Part shown: piece after piece, positions 52,120 to 62,298 of the stretch | Numbering within the stretch: the stretch's first letter is position 1 | How the letters are laid out: each line of letters begins with the position of its first letter | Source of the DNA: an uncultured Alphaproteobacteria bacterium | GTDB lineage: Bacteria; Pseudomonadota; Alphaproteobacteria; Methylaequorales; Methylaequoraceae | Reading direction: 5' to 3' | Length of the DNA: 64,000 nucleotides | Assembly (NCBI GenBank): GCA_902563305.1 | Contig: CACEWP010000001.1 | Coordinates: 271,886-335,885 of the forward strand | Position numbers and translations under genes: made by a program | Notes under the pieces: generated by a model | Seen by the model: the letters and a program-made list of their open reading frames with translations, nothing else | The model's database searches: none | Told to the model about the DNA's origin: nothing

Positions 52120-52918
52120 ATTTAAAGTAGCCTGCTTCCAAACAAATAGTAGTGATATACCTGAAGAAAATATTTTCATGTTAGAAAAAATCTTTTCCTC
52201 TTTTAAAGAAAAATCAGTTGATCTTATATGTCTTCCAGAATGTGTATCAATTTTTACAGATTCTAAAAAATTAATGGATGATTATATAAACAACTGGCAT
52301 TGTATTTTTCTTGAATTTATAAAAAAAAAATCAAAAGAGTTTAAATCTTATATATTGATTGGCTCATATCCTTATAAAAAAAATAATAAGAAATTTTTGA
52401 ATAGATCTATTCTTATTAATAAAAATGGGGAAATTGTTAGTCATTACGATAAAATAAATCTCTTTGATGTAATTTTGAATAAAAGCGAGAATTATTTGGA
52501 GTCAAAGAATTTTGACTCTGGAAAAAAACTGGAATTAATAAAGTTGCCTTGGGGTAATCTTGGAATGAGTATTTGTTATGATATAAGGTTTCCAAATCTA
52601 TATAGAAAATTGGCAAAAAAAGGGGCAGATTTTTTTTCAATTCCAGCTGCTTTTACTTTCACTACTGGTGTTAGTCACTGGCATACCTTGATCAGGGCAA
52701 GGGCAATTGAAAATGGGTGTTATGTTTTTGCTCCGGCACAATGCGGAACTCATAAAAATGGGAGAAAAACATTCGGTCACTCTTTAATAGTAGATCCTTG
52801 GGGGAAAATTTTGGCGGAAGCTAATAATAATAAAGAAGGTGTAATTCATGCTGTTGTTGATAAAGAATTAGTTATTGAAACTAGAAAAAGGATACCGTCA
52901 ATGACGTCTTTTGAATAA
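52109..52918 (+). CDS. carbon-nitrogen hydrolase (Nit/omega-amidase-like)
   Basis: LICLPEC, HYDKINLFDV, GMSICYDIRFPNLYRKLAKKGADFFSIPAAFT. Confidence 0.92.
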   Translation: MKNKFKVACFQTNSSDIPEENIFMLEKIFSSFKEKSVDLICLPECVSIFTDSKKLMDDYINNWHCIFLEFIKKKSKEFKSYILIGSYPYKKNNKKFLNRSILINKNGEIVSHYDKINLFDVILNKSENYLESKNFDSGKKLELIKLPWGNLGMSICYDIRFPNLYRKLAKKGADFFSIPAAFTFTTGVSHWHTLIRARAIENGCYVFAPAQCGTHKNGRKTFGHSLIVDPWGKILAEANNNKEGVIHAVVDKELVIETRKRIPSMTSFE

Positions 52919-52936
52919 TTGATTTTGAGCCTATTT

Positions 52937-53647
52937 TTATGAGTTTGAAACTGAGAAAATATAATTTATTTTAGTATTATTTGAATATCTCCATTTATTT
53001 TTAAAAGGGTTATATAGAACTCCTTTTATTTGAAAATCATGAAAATTATTTTGTAAAAATAATTTTTTAAGATGGTTTGGTCGTAAAAGTTTTCTCCATT
53101 CATGGGTCCCCTTAGGAACAAGTTTTAAGATATTTTCAGCAACAAGAAGAGCAAGAAAGTATGAACTTAAAGATTTATTTATAGTCGACCCAAAAAAGTA
53201 TCCATTTTTTGTAAGGAGTTTTTGAGATAAAGAAATTACATTTGCAACATCATCAACGTGTTCTAGAACTTCCATACAAGTAATAATATCAAATTTTTCA
53301 TTTTTAATTTGTTCCAACTCTAAATTTTTATAAGTTATTTTTAAGTTTTTTTCATTTGCATGATTTTTTGCAACTCTTATTGCCTTCTCATTTGTATCAA
53401 TTCCAGTAACAATTGCACCCAACCTTGTCAGAGGTTCACATAATATTCCTCCACCACAACCAATGTCTAAAATTCTTAAATTTTTTAATGAACTTTTGGC
53501 TATTTTATTTTTAATAAAATTTAGGCGAATTAAGTTGTAAGAGTGAAGAGCTCTAAAGCTTCCTTCTTCGTCCCACCACTCATTTGATAATTTATCAAAA
53601 AAACTTAATGTTTTAGCATCAGTACTTTTAAAATTTTTACTTTTCAT
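52937..53647 (-). CDS. ubiG: bifunctional 3-demethylubiquinone 3-O-methyltransferase/2-octaprenyl-6-hydroxyphenol methylase
   Basis: WWDEEGSFRALHSYNLIRLNFI, ILDIGCGGGILCEPLTRLGAIVTGIDTNEKAI. Confidence 0.95.
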   Translation of the reverse strand: MKSKNFKSTDAKTLSFFDKLSNEWWDEEGSFRALHSYNLIRLNFIKNKIAKSSLKNLRILDIGCGGGILCEPLTRLGAIVTGIDTNEKAIRVAKNHANEKNLKITYKNLELEQIKNEKFDIITCMEVLEHVDDVANVISLSQKLLTKNGYFFGSTINKSLSSYFLALLVAENILKLVPKGTHEWRKLLRPNHLKKLFLQNNFHDFQIKGVLYNPFKNKWRYSNNTKINYIFSVSNS

Positions 53648-53702
53648 TTTATATTAATTACATATGGTAGTATTTAAATTTTTTATTACAAAATAATTTT
53701 AT

Positions 53703-54917
53703 ATGTCAATACATGTAATGAAATTCGGTGGTACTTCAGTTGCTAATTTATCAAGGATAAAAAATGTTGTTCAAATAGTAGAAAATAAAATTTATAGACA
53801 TTCGGAGAGGATAATATTAGTTGTATCGGCTATGAGCGGTGTAACGAATAAACTTGTTGAAGAATATAAAAGAATTAATAAAGATATTTCTACTCCTGAA
53901 TACGATGCGATTGTATCCACTGGAGAACAATGTTCTTCAGCATTGATAAGTTCGATGTTAAATGAAAAAAAAATTAGTTCTAGATCAATTCTGGGTTGGC
54001 AATTACCTATTCTAACTGATAGTAATCATAGTAAAGCTAGGATTTTACAAATAGATACAAGATCATTCAAAAAATATTTAGAGGATTATAAAGTTTTAGT
54101 TGTAGCTGGTTTTCAGGGGGTTTCAAAACAAAACAGAATAACAACTCTTGGAAGAGGTGGTTCCGACACGAGTGCGGTAGCAATTGCATGTTCCATGGGC
54201 CTTGACAGTTGTGAAATTTACACAGATGTAGAAGGAATTTTTACATCTGATCCAAGAGTAGTAAAAGATGCAAATAAAATAAATTCGATTACATATGAAG
54301 AAATTTTAGAATTAGCATCTTTGGGTTCAAAAGTTTTACATCCAAGATCAGTTGAATTAGCCATGAAATATGGTATTAGAATTCATGTTAGAAGTTCTTT
54401 TGAGAAAAAAATTGGTACAATGGTTATAAAAGAAGAAAGTAAAATTGAGAGAGAAATAGTAACTGGTATCACTTCCTCAGAAAAAGATGCAAAGATTACA
54501 TTAAAAGGAATCCCAGATAAACCTGGAATTGCTGCCAAAATTTTTAGTATCTTAGCTCGAAATAATATTAATGTAGACATGATTGTGCAAAACATAACTG
54601 ATGATGGCAAATTTGCTAGTTTAACTTTTACTGTTCCTGAGGATGACGAGAAAAAAGCTGTAAAGGAGATAAAAAACTCTAATATAAAATTTAAAAATAT
54701 TCACTCAAATAGCTCTATTTGTAAAATATCAATTGTTGGTGTAGGGATGCGAAGCAATGTGGGCGTTGCTCAAAAGATGTTTGAAACACTTGCGGATATG
54801 AACATAAATATTCAAGTTATCTCAACTTCGGAAATTAAAATTAGCGTTTTAATTGATCTTCCTAATAAGAAAAAAGCTCTTAATGCACTTCATGACGCTT
54901 ATAAGCTTAGCAAGTAA
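53703..54917 (+). CDS. lysC: aspartate kinase
   Basis: VMKFGGTSVANLSRI, TTLGRGGSDTSAVAIA, ACT repeats. Confidence 0.97.
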   Translation: MSIHVMKFGGTSVANLSRIKNVVQIVENKIYRHSERIILVVSAMSGVTNKLVEEYKRINKDISTPEYDAIVSTGEQCSSALISSMLNEKKISSRSILGWQLPILTDSNHSKARILQIDTRSFKKYLEDYKVLVVAGFQGVSKQNRITTLGRGGSDTSAVAIACSMGLDSCEIYTDVEGIFTSDPRVVKDANKINSITYEEILELASLGSKVLHPRSVELAMKYGIRIHVRSSFEKKIGTMVIKEESKIEREIVTGITSSEKDAKITLKGIPDKPGIAAKIFSILARNNINVDMIVQNITDDGKFASLTFTVPEDDEKKAVKEIKNSNIKFKNIHSNSSICKISIVGVGMRSNVGVAQKMFETLADMNINIQVISTSEIKISVLIDLPNKKKALNALHDAYKLSK

Positions 54918-54922
54918 AAATT

Positions 54923-55936
54923 ATGAATAAAAAACTAAAAAAATTATTTACCAAAGGATCAGAGTTTTTAGGTGTGAAATACCCTATAATGGGTGGTGCA
55001 ATGACTTGGATATCTGAGAGTAATCTTGTTTCTGCAACGAGTAATGCGGGGGGGTTCGGTGTCATAGCAGCTGGCTCAATGAACAAAAAAAAGCTTGAGC
55101 AAGAAATAATTAAAACAAGGTCAAAAACCTCAAAACCTTTTGGAGTAAATTTAATTTTATTACATCCTGAAATAGAAGATTTAATTGATGTTTGTTTAGA
55201 ACTAGAGGTTCAACTTGTTGTTTTTGCTGGAGGCTTTCCAAAAAAGAGACATGTTGAGAAATTTAAATATAAAAATATTAAAACAATGTGTTTTGCTACA
55301 ACATCTTCAATTGCACAAAAAATGTTAGATTATGGAGTTGATGGTCTTATACTTGAGGGCAATGAGGCAGGAGGTCATATTGGTCCAGTTTCAATAAATG
55401 TGTTAGTACAAGAAATTCTTCCAAAATTTCTTGATATACCAATTTTTGTAGCTGGTGGAATTGGAAGAGGAGAAATATTTCTAAAGTATCTTGAGTTAGG
55501 TGCCGCCGGATGCCAGATTGGAACAAAACTTGTTTGTAGTAATGAATCTATAGCGCATAAGAATTTTAAAGAAATATTTATAAAATCTGAAGCAAGGAAT
55601 TGTCAAATATCTGTTAGATTAGACAAAAGATTTCCAGTAATTCCAGTCAGAGCAATTGAAAATAAGGCATCAAAAGAATTTATTGAAGAACAAAAAAAAG
55701 TTATAAAATTACTTGATAAAAATGGAATATCATTGAAAGATGCTCAATTAAAAATAGAGCATTTTTGGGCAGGGTCTTTGAGAAAAGCCGTAATTGATGG
55801 TGATATTGAGAATGGTTCACTTATGGCAGGCCAGAGTGTAAGTTTAGTAAAAAATATGCAATCAGTAGAAAATATACTTAGAGAATTAGTCTTACAAGCT
55901 GACAAACAAATACAAAACGAAGAAAAGGTTTTATAG
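54923..55936 (+). CDS. nitronate monooxygenase family protein
   Basis: YPIMGGAMTWISESNLVSATSNAGGFGVIAAG, LEGNEAGGHIGPVSINVLVQEIL, FVAGGIGRGE. Confidence 0.9.
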   Translation: MNKKLKKLFTKGSEFLGVKYPIMGGAMTWISESNLVSATSNAGGFGVIAAGSMNKKKLEQEIIKTRSKTSKPFGVNLILLHPEIEDLIDVCLELEVQLVVFAGGFPKKRHVEKFKYKNIKTMCFATTSSIAQKMLDYGVDGLILEGNEAGGHIGPVSINVLVQEILPKFLDIPIFVAGGIGRGEIFLKYLELGAAGCQIGTKLVCSNESIAHKNFKEIFIKSEARNCQISVRLDKRFPVIPVRAIENKASKEFIEEQKKVIKLLDKNGISLKDAQLKIEHFWAGSLRKAVIDGDIENGSLMAGQSVSLVKNMQSVENILRELVLQADKQIQNEEKVL

Positions 55937-56773
55937 ATGAATAATTCTGAAGAGCTTACTTTAAGTGAGCAGAAAACTAAAAACACGATATATAAAATAA
56001 TTGGGAGAAAAATATCTGAATCTAGGAAAAGCTCAAGAAGGAAATTTGAGGGAATCTCAAAGAAACTTAACATCAGTGTTGATATATTAAAAAATATTGA
56101 ATCAGGAGAAATTGAAAATATCGAAAAACAGATTCCAGTTACCGGTTTTATAAGAGCTTATGCGAAGATTACGAATACTGATATCTCTGAAGAATTAGAT
56201 AAGCTTCAGTCTAATTATATTGTAAGCGAAAAACCAAAAAGAATTTATTCACAAGTTCCATCAATAAAAGCAAGTAAAATATTCGTAGTCTTTTTGCTTT
56301 CCTTCAGTTTTTTGTTACTGGTGATTTATTTTTTAAACTCTAACAAGCAGAATAATTCAGAAATTAAACTAGAAGATAATACTTTTTCAGAAGAAGATTT
56401 TTTTAATGAGGATAATTACTCAGTAGATAAGTCAAAATTATCATCTGAATTAAAACTTGAAACAAATAATTATTCAAAACAAGTTGAAGAGGGTAAGAAT
56501 TTCTTTGAAATTATTTTTTTAGAAGAAACATGGATTGAGATATATAAAAACGATAAAACTCCTATTAAATCAGGATTATTTAACATTGGTGATAGACTGG
56601 ATTTTCAATTTGAAACAGTTGAAAGTGATTTTTTTATAAAGTCAGGAAATTTAGGTGGTTTCCAAATTTTTTTTAAAGATGAATTTTTTGCTCCATTCGG
56701 CTATTCTGGAGAAGTTAATAAAGGATTTTACCTTAAAGAAAAAATAAAAAAGATTAAAAGTATGAGGTTATGA
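55937..56773 (+). CDS. RodZ-like protein (HTH, TM helix, DUF4115)
   Basis: HTH region ISKKLNISVDILKNIESGEIENI, IPVTGFIRAYAKI, TM segment, C-term ETWIEIYKNDKTPIKSGLFNIGD. Confidence 0.82.
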   Translation: MNNSEELTLSEQKTKNTIYKIIGRKISESRKSSRRKFEGISKKLNISVDILKNIESGEIENIEKQIPVTGFIRAYAKITNTDISEELDKLQSNYIVSEKPKRIYSQVPSIKASKIFVVFLLSFSFLLLVIYFLNSNKQNNSEIKLEDNTFSEEDFFNEDNYSVDKSKLSSELKLETNNYSKQVEEGKNFFEIIFLEETWIEIYKNDKTPIKSGLFNIGDRLDFQFETVESDFFIKSGNLGGFQIFFKDEFFAPFGYSGEVNKGFYLKEKIKKIKSMRL

Positions 56774-56776
56774 AAT

Positions 56777-57874
56777 ATGAGCGTTAGGCCCTGGAGGGAT
56801 ATTCAGAGGAAGAAAACAAGAAAAATTAAGGTTGGTAATGTTGAAGTTGGAGGTGATTCACCTATATCGGTTCAATCCATGACTAATACGCTTACGACTG
56901 ATATTAAAGCTACAGTTAACCAAATAAAATCACTAGAGAATGTTGGAGCAGATCTAGTAAGAGTTTCATGTCCTGACGAAGAATCTAGTCTGTCCCTAAA
57001 AAAAATTGTCAAAGATGTTAATATTCCAATCGTCGCTGACATTCATTTTCATTACAAAAGAGCAATTGAAGCAGCTGAATCTGGAGCATCTTGTCTGAGA
57101 ATCAATCCAGGAAATATAGGTAATTCTGAACGAGTTAGGGAAGTTATTAAAGCAGCAAAAGACTACGGTTGCTCGATTAGAATAGGAGTTAACGCCGGAA
57201 GTCTAGAAAAAGAACTTCTTGAAAAGTACGGAGAACCTTGTCCAGAAGCAATGGTTGAGTCAGCTTTGAATCATGTGAAGATTCTTGAGGATAATGATTT
57301 TTTTGAATTTAAAATAAGTTGTAAGGCATCTGATGTATTTCTAGCTGTTGCTGCATACTATGGAATATCAGATGCTTGTGATTATCCAATTCATCTTGGT
57401 ATTACGGAAGCAGGTGGCATGATACCTGGAACAATAAAGTCATCAATTGGAATGGGATCTTTACTATGGGCAGGTATTGGAGATACCATTAGAGTTTCTT
57501 TATCTGCTGATCCTGTAGAGGAAATTAAGGTCGGTTTTAATATGCTGAAATCTTTAAATCTAAGACACAGGGGTGTAAATATAATCTCTTGCCCCTCATG
57601 CGCCAGACAAAATTTTAATGTAATTGGTACAGTAGGAGAATTGGAAAAAAGATTAGAACACATAACTACACCTATGACGCTCTCGGTAATTGGATGTGTG
57701 GTGAATGGTCCAGGCGAAGCGAAGGAAACTGATATTGGATTAACTGGAGGTAAGAATCATCAAATATATCTTGACGGGGAGAAACATCATATACTCAGAG
57801 AAGGTAATATGATAGATCATTTGGTCGAATTATGTGAAAAAAAGCAAAAAGAGTTGCTTCAAAAAAAAGTTTAG
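56777..57874 (+). CDS. ispG: 4-hydroxy-3-methylbut-2-en-1-yl diphosphate synthase
   Basis: [58 protein letters not shown]. Confidence 0.97.
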   Translation: MSVRPWRDIQRKKTRKIKVGNVEVGGDSPISVQSMTNTLTTDIKATVNQIKSLENVGADLVRVSCPDEESSLSLKKIVKDVNIPIVADIHFHYKRAIEAAESGASCLRINPGNIGNSERVREVIKAAKDYGCSIRIGVNAGSLEKELLEKYGEPCPEAMVESALNHVKILEDNDFFEFKISCKASDVFLAVAAYYGISDACDYPIHLGITEAGGMIPGTIKSSIGMGSLLWAGIGDTIRVSLSADPVEEIKVGFNMLKSLNLRHRGVNIISCPSCARQNFNVIGTVGELEKRLEHITTPMTLSVIGCVVNGPGEAKETDIGLTGGKNHQIYLDGEKHHILREGNMIDHLVELCEKKQKELLQKKV

Positions 57875-57878
57875 AAAA

Positions 57879-59126
57879 TTGCAAAAGGTAAGAACAGTAA
57901 AAGGAACTAAAGATCTTTTAGGGAAAGAAATCCTAATTCATAACTTTATAACTTCAAAATTCGAAAGATTATGTAAAGGTATGAATTTTCAACAAATTAC
58001 CACGCCTATACTCGAGAATTCCGAAATTTTTACCCGATCACTAGGTCTTAGCTCCGATATTGTTTCAAAAGAAATGTACAATTTTATTGACCAAGGAAAT
58101 GATAATTTAGTTCTTAGACCAGAAGGGACAGCAGCAATTGCAAGAGCAATCATAACCAATTCACTAGAACAAGATTTAAATAAATTCTTTTATTTTGGTC
58201 CAATGTTCAGAAGAGAGAGACCTCAGTCTGGAAGATCAAGACAATTTCACCAAGTCGGTGTAGAATATATTGGTTCAAAAAATCATTTAAGTGATGTTGA
58301 AGTTATTTTACTTGCCGAACAATTTTTAAAAGATTTAAAGATTAGAAAGAAACTAATTTTAGAGATAAATTCACTGGGAAACGAACAGAGTCGCCATAAT
58401 TATAATCTTAATTTAAAAAAATTTTTTGAAAAAAATTTATCCAAACTATCAGACATTAGCAAAAAGAGATTAAATAAAAACCCTTTGAGAATTTTAGATT
58501 CTAAAGAAAAGAAGGACCAAGATATTGTTCAAAGTGCACCTAACATCATCGATTATTTGGACGAAGAATCCAAACTTTTTTTTGAAGAACTTCTAAAATC
58601 TTTAGATAAACTAAAGATTGATTATAAAATAAATAGGTTCTTGGTGAGAGGATTAGACTATTATAATCATACTGCATTTGAATATATTACTAACGATAAA
58701 AAGAGTCAAAATACAGTTCTAGCTGGAGGGCGATATAATGGACTAATCAAAAATTTGGGGGGAAAGGACTTATCTGGTGTTGGATGGGCGGCAGGAATAG
58801 AAAGAATTCAAATTCAACTGGAAAAATTTGAAGAAACCAAGTTTAAAAAAGTCTGTATATTTTCTACTAATAGGAAATTAGATGTAGAAGTTTTAAAAAT
58901 GATAAGTAATCTTAAACTCAATGATACAATCCAGTTAAACTTTGTAAATGACGGTTCGCTAAAGAAAAAATTTGCTAAAGCAAATAAAATAGGTGCGTAT
59001 GGCTGCCTAATTTTTGGAGAAGATGAGTGGAAATCAAAACAAGTGATTTGGAAAGATTTTAATTCAGGTAATCAAAAACTAATTAACCTTCAAAAGGTAA
59101 ATGAATTTTTAAATAAAGACATTTAA
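57879..59126 (+). CDS. hisS: histidyl-tRNA synthetase
   Basis: VRTVKGTKDLLGKE, LRPEGTAAIARAI, MFRRERPQSGRSRQFHQVGVEYIG; TTG start at 57879 avoids overlap with ispG. Confidence 0.94.
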   Translation: MQKVRTVKGTKDLLGKEILIHNFITSKFERLCKGMNFQQITTPILENSEIFTRSLGLSSDIVSKEMYNFIDQGNDNLVLRPEGTAAIARAIITNSLEQDLNKFFYFGPMFRRERPQSGRSRQFHQVGVEYIGSKNHLSDVEVILLAEQFLKDLKIRKKLILEINSLGNEQSRHNYNLNLKKFFEKNLSKLSDISKKRLNKNPLRILDSKEKKDQDIVQSAPNIIDYLDEESKLFFEELLKSLDKLKIDYKINRFLVRGLDYYNHTAFEYITNDKKSQNTVLAGGRYNGLIKNLGGKDLSGVGWAAGIERIQIQLEKFEETKFKKVCIFSTNRKLDVEVLKMISNLKLNDTIQLNFVNDGSLKKKFAKANKIGAYGCLIFGEDEWKSKQVIWKDFNSGNQKLINLQKVNEFLNKDI

Positions 59127-59136
59127 AAAATATAAA

Positions 59137-59808
59137 GTGAACGTTAAAAATAATAATTTTTCTTCTAAGCCCAAACAAATCTCTCAGGCTACACTTCAGA
59201 TTTTATTAAAAGTCTTTGGAGAACTAAATAAAGTAAATTTAATTGTGGCTAGTGATATGGAGCTACCAATCAATATTGCAAAAAACTTTGAAACTAGTGG
59301 GTTGAAACATTACGAAGTTTTTTTCAAACCAATAGACAAACTTTTTCCAGATACAAATAAGGATACATGCATAAAAAACAACCTAATATGCTTGCTGAAA
59401 GACTATGACATGATAATGATAGGTTATAAGAATCAGTTAAAATTAATTGATAAGGACCTGGTAAAAAAAATTTTATATCAGCGGAAGCAAAAACCTTTAT
59501 TTTTTGTAGACTGTGGTATACCTGGAAACATAAATATTAATGTTGGAAAAATTCCTAATTGTTTTTTATTTGACCTAAATGATTTGGAACAATTATATTC
59601 GTCATGGATTCAAAATAACTCGATTCATGAGGATGCAAATAGAGAACTATATGATATCGAACTTAAAAGTTTAATTGACTCTTTTTTTGATAAATTAAAT
59701 TTAAATCTTGAACAAAAATTAATTTTTGAAAAAAGAATTAATTCTTTGATTCAGAAAAATAATAATGAAATAAAATATAGCTTAATAAAGTTTTTGAAGA
59801 ACTTTTAG
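59137..59808 (+). CDS. Glutamyl-tRNA reductase-like protein lacking the N-terminal catalytic domain
   Basis: Matches the HemA nucleotide-binding region layout: QATLQILLKVFGEL...; RKQKPLFFVDCGIPGNININVGKIPNCFLFDLNDLEQL resembles HemA ...[34 protein letters not shown]; GTG start; immediately upstream of prfA-prmC. Confidence 0.65.
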   Translation: MNVKNNNFSSKPKQISQATLQILLKVFGELNKVNLIVASDMELPINIAKNFETSGLKHYEVFFKPIDKLFPDTNKDTCIKNNLICLLKDYDMIMIGYKNQLKLIDKDLVKKILYQRKQKPLFFVDCGIPGNININVGKIPNCFLFDLNDLEQLYSSWIQNNSIHEDANRELYDIELKSLIDSFFDKLNLNLEQKLIFEKRINSLIQKNNNEIKYSLIKFLKNF

Positions 59809-59811
59809 ATA

Positions 59812-60873
59812 ATGGATAAAAAAAAAATAGAAAATATTTTAGAGACATTCAAAGATCTTGAGAAGAAACTCAACAATATGAATAGTCAGGACTTTAATGA
59901 ATACGCTAAATTATCAAAGGAGTATTCTGATATGAAACCTTTAGTAGAAAAATCCAGTGAATTTATTAAGCTTCAAAATGAATTAGAAGATACGGAGGAG
60001 TTGGTCTCTGGTGATGACTTGGAAATTAGAAAAGAGGCTGAGGAAGAAAAAGAGAGGCTTAAGAAAAAAATTTTCAAACTAGAGGATGAATTAAAAATAA
60101 TGCTGATTCCAAAGGATGAATCAGATGAAAGAAATGCTATAGTAGAAATTCGTGCTGGAACGGGGGGGGAAGAGGCAGCTCTTTTTGCGTCAGATTTGTT
60201 AAGGATGTATTCAAAATTTTCTGAATTAAAAGGCTGGAAAATTGAGATTATGGATATTAGTCAGACTGATCATGATGGAGTTAAAGAGGTTATCTTAAAT
60301 ATTTCAGGAAAGGATGTTTTCGGAAATTTGAAATTTGAGTCAGGTACACATAGAGTTCAAAGAGTCCCCCAAACAGAATCAGGAGGCAGAGTGCATACTT
60401 CTGCTGCTACAGTTGCAGTTCTACCTGAAGCAAATGATGTTGATGTTGAGGTGCAAGACAAGGATTTGCGGATTGATATATATAGATCTAGTGGTCCTGG
60501 AGGGCAATCTGTTAATACAACTGATAGTGCTGTGAGAATTACCCATATACCCACAGGAATTGTTGCACAATGCCAAGATGAAAAGTCACAGCATAAAAAC
60601 AAAGCTAAAGCTCTAAAAGTTTTAAGGTCACGTATTTTTGAGGTTGAAACAAAAAAAAAAGAGGATGAGAGAGCACTTGATCGAAAAACTCAGGTAGGAA
60701 GTGGGGACAGATCTGAAAGGATAAGAACTTATAATTTTCCTCAAGGAAGAGTTACTGATCACAGAATTTCTTTGACATTGTACAAATTAGACCAAATTCT
60801 TAATGGCGAGTATTTAGATGATGTAATTTCAGGACTTATAACTGATTCAAACATGAAGAAACTTGCAGAGTAA
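59812..60873 (+). CDS. prfA: peptide chain release factor 1
   Basis: [45 protein letters not shown]. Confidence 0.98.
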   Translation: MDKKKIENILETFKDLEKKLNNMNSQDFNEYAKLSKEYSDMKPLVEKSSEFIKLQNELEDTEELVSGDDLEIRKEAEEEKERLKKKIFKLEDELKIMLIPKDESDERNAIVEIRAGTGGEEAALFASDLLRMYSKFSELKGWKIEIMDISQTDHDGVKEVILNISGKDVFGNLKFESGTHRVQRVPQTESGGRVHTSAATVAVLPEANDVDVEVQDKDLRIDIYRSSGPGGQSVNTTDSAVRITHIPTGIVAQCQDEKSQHKNKAKALKVLRSRIFEVETKKKEDERALDRKTQVGSGDRSERIRTYNFPQGRVTDHRISLTLYKLDQILNGEYLDDVISGLITDSNMKKLAE

Positions 60874-60877
60874 ATTT

Positions 60878-61741
60878 ATGTATCAAACCCTGCAAAACTT
60901 AATTAAAGATTCACAGGAAATTCTTTCTAATTCTGGAATAAAAAACTCAAGATATGAAACATTTCTAATTACACATAAGTCTTTAAAAAAATCATATTTA
61001 GATATCTTAACAAATCCAGAAATAATTATTTCCAATAATCAAAGAGATTGTGTCATGAGAAATATTAAAAATAGATCTAAGGGAAAACCAATTTCTAAAA
61101 TATTTGGAATAAAGGAATTTTTTTCAAATGAATTTATTGTTAATGATAATGTTTTAGACCCCCGACCTGAGACCGAGTTATTGGTTGAAGTGGCAATAAA
61201 TCAATGTTTAAATATGAACAAACCTTCAATTTCAATTCTTGATTTGGGTGTGGGAAGTGGTTGTATAATTATTTCTATTCTAAGAGAATTGCCGAATATA
61301 AAATTTAGGGCTTTGGGGGTTGATGATAGTCATGCAGCACTTGAGGTTGCAAAAAAAAATGTTAAGAAGTTTAATTTTGAAAGATATTTAAAGATAAAAA
61401 AAAGCAATTGGTTTTCTTCGGTAAAAAGTAAATTTGATTTAATTGTTTTAAACCCTCCCTACATTAAAACTTCTGAAATTTATAATTTAGAAAAAGATGT
61501 ACGTATTTATGATCCACATTTAGCTTTAGATGGAGGTTCAAATGGTTTAAAAGCGTATGAAATAATTTCAAATAAAGCTAAATTTTTTTTAAATGATCGA
61601 GGAGTAATTATAATGGAAATCGGCTTTGGTCAATTAAATTCAGTAAAAAGAATTTTTAGAACGAAAGGGTTCACAACTATTTTAGAAGAAAAAGATTTAC
61701 AAGGTATAAATAGAGTTGTAGGATTTAAGTTTAAAAAATAA
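60878..61741 (+). CDS. prmC: release factor glutamine methyltransferase
   Basis: ILDLGVGSGCIIISILRELPN, DLIVLNPPYIKTSEI (NPPY). Confidence 0.95.
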   Translation: MYQTLQNLIKDSQEILSNSGIKNSRYETFLITHKSLKKSYLDILTNPEIIISNNQRDCVMRNIKNRSKGKPISKIFGIKEFFSNEFIVNDNVLDPRPETELLVEVAINQCLNMNKPSISILDLGVGSGCIIISILRELPNIKFRALGVDDSHAALEVAKKNVKKFNFERYLKIKKSNWFSSVKSKFDLIVLNPPYIKTSEIYNLEKDVRIYDPHLALDGGSNGLKAYEIISNKAKFFLNDRGVIIMEIGFGQLNSVKRIFRTKGFTTILEEKDLQGINRVVGFKFKK

Positions 61742-61812
61742 TTTGAAAGTATATAGTTAAAGTGCTAACTTTCATTTCATCAAAAATATTAACAATCCAA
61801 TTAACTTGAAAA

Positions 61813-62298
61813 TTGATAGAAAAAAAAAGACCTCGAAGAAGAAAACCGAGATTAAGCAAAAATAGACCATCCAATCAAATAAGAAATTTTGACTCGAGAT
61901 TACCCAATATTCCTAGGTCAAGAGGTGCTTTGGCTAAAGCATTAGAAAAGTATACAAGTTTGGCTCAAGATGCTTTTTCCAATGGAGATAGGATTGTTGC
62001 TGAAAGTTATTATCAGTATGCGGAGCATTATCAAAGAGTTTTAAATGAAACTGTTGATGAAAGTAAGTTGGAAAGATCAGATAATATAAAATCTCAAAAT
62101 GGCGTTGAAGTTAAACCAAGTAGAACACAAAGGGCTATGGAGGCTCAAAATCAACGAAATGGGAAAAATGGTGGCCAACAAACTTCGCAAAATGAAAACC
62201 AAAATATCAAAAAAGAGAACGAAACCATAAAGGAACAGCAAGGCGATAAAAAATTTACCAGTGATGGACTAGAAGCCTTAAAGCCATTCGAGGTCTAA
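61813..62298 (+). CDS. DUF4167 domain protein
   Basis: RGALAKALEKYTSLAQDAFSNGDRIVAESYYQYAEHYQRVLNE; basic N-term; TTG start. Confidence 0.9.
   Translation: MIEKKRPRRRKPRLSKNRPSNQIRNFDSRLPNIPRSRGALAKALEKYTSLAQDAFSNGDRIVAESYYQYAEHYQRVLNETVDESKLERSDNIKSQNGVEVKPSRTQRAMEAQNQRNGKNGGQQTSQNENQNIKKENETIKEQQGDKKFTSDGLEALKPFEV

Noticed and set aside
61743-61775. Inverted repeat TGAAAGT...ACTTTCA after prmC as a terminator
   Set aside because: Long weak loop and no good T-run; not strong enough to annotate
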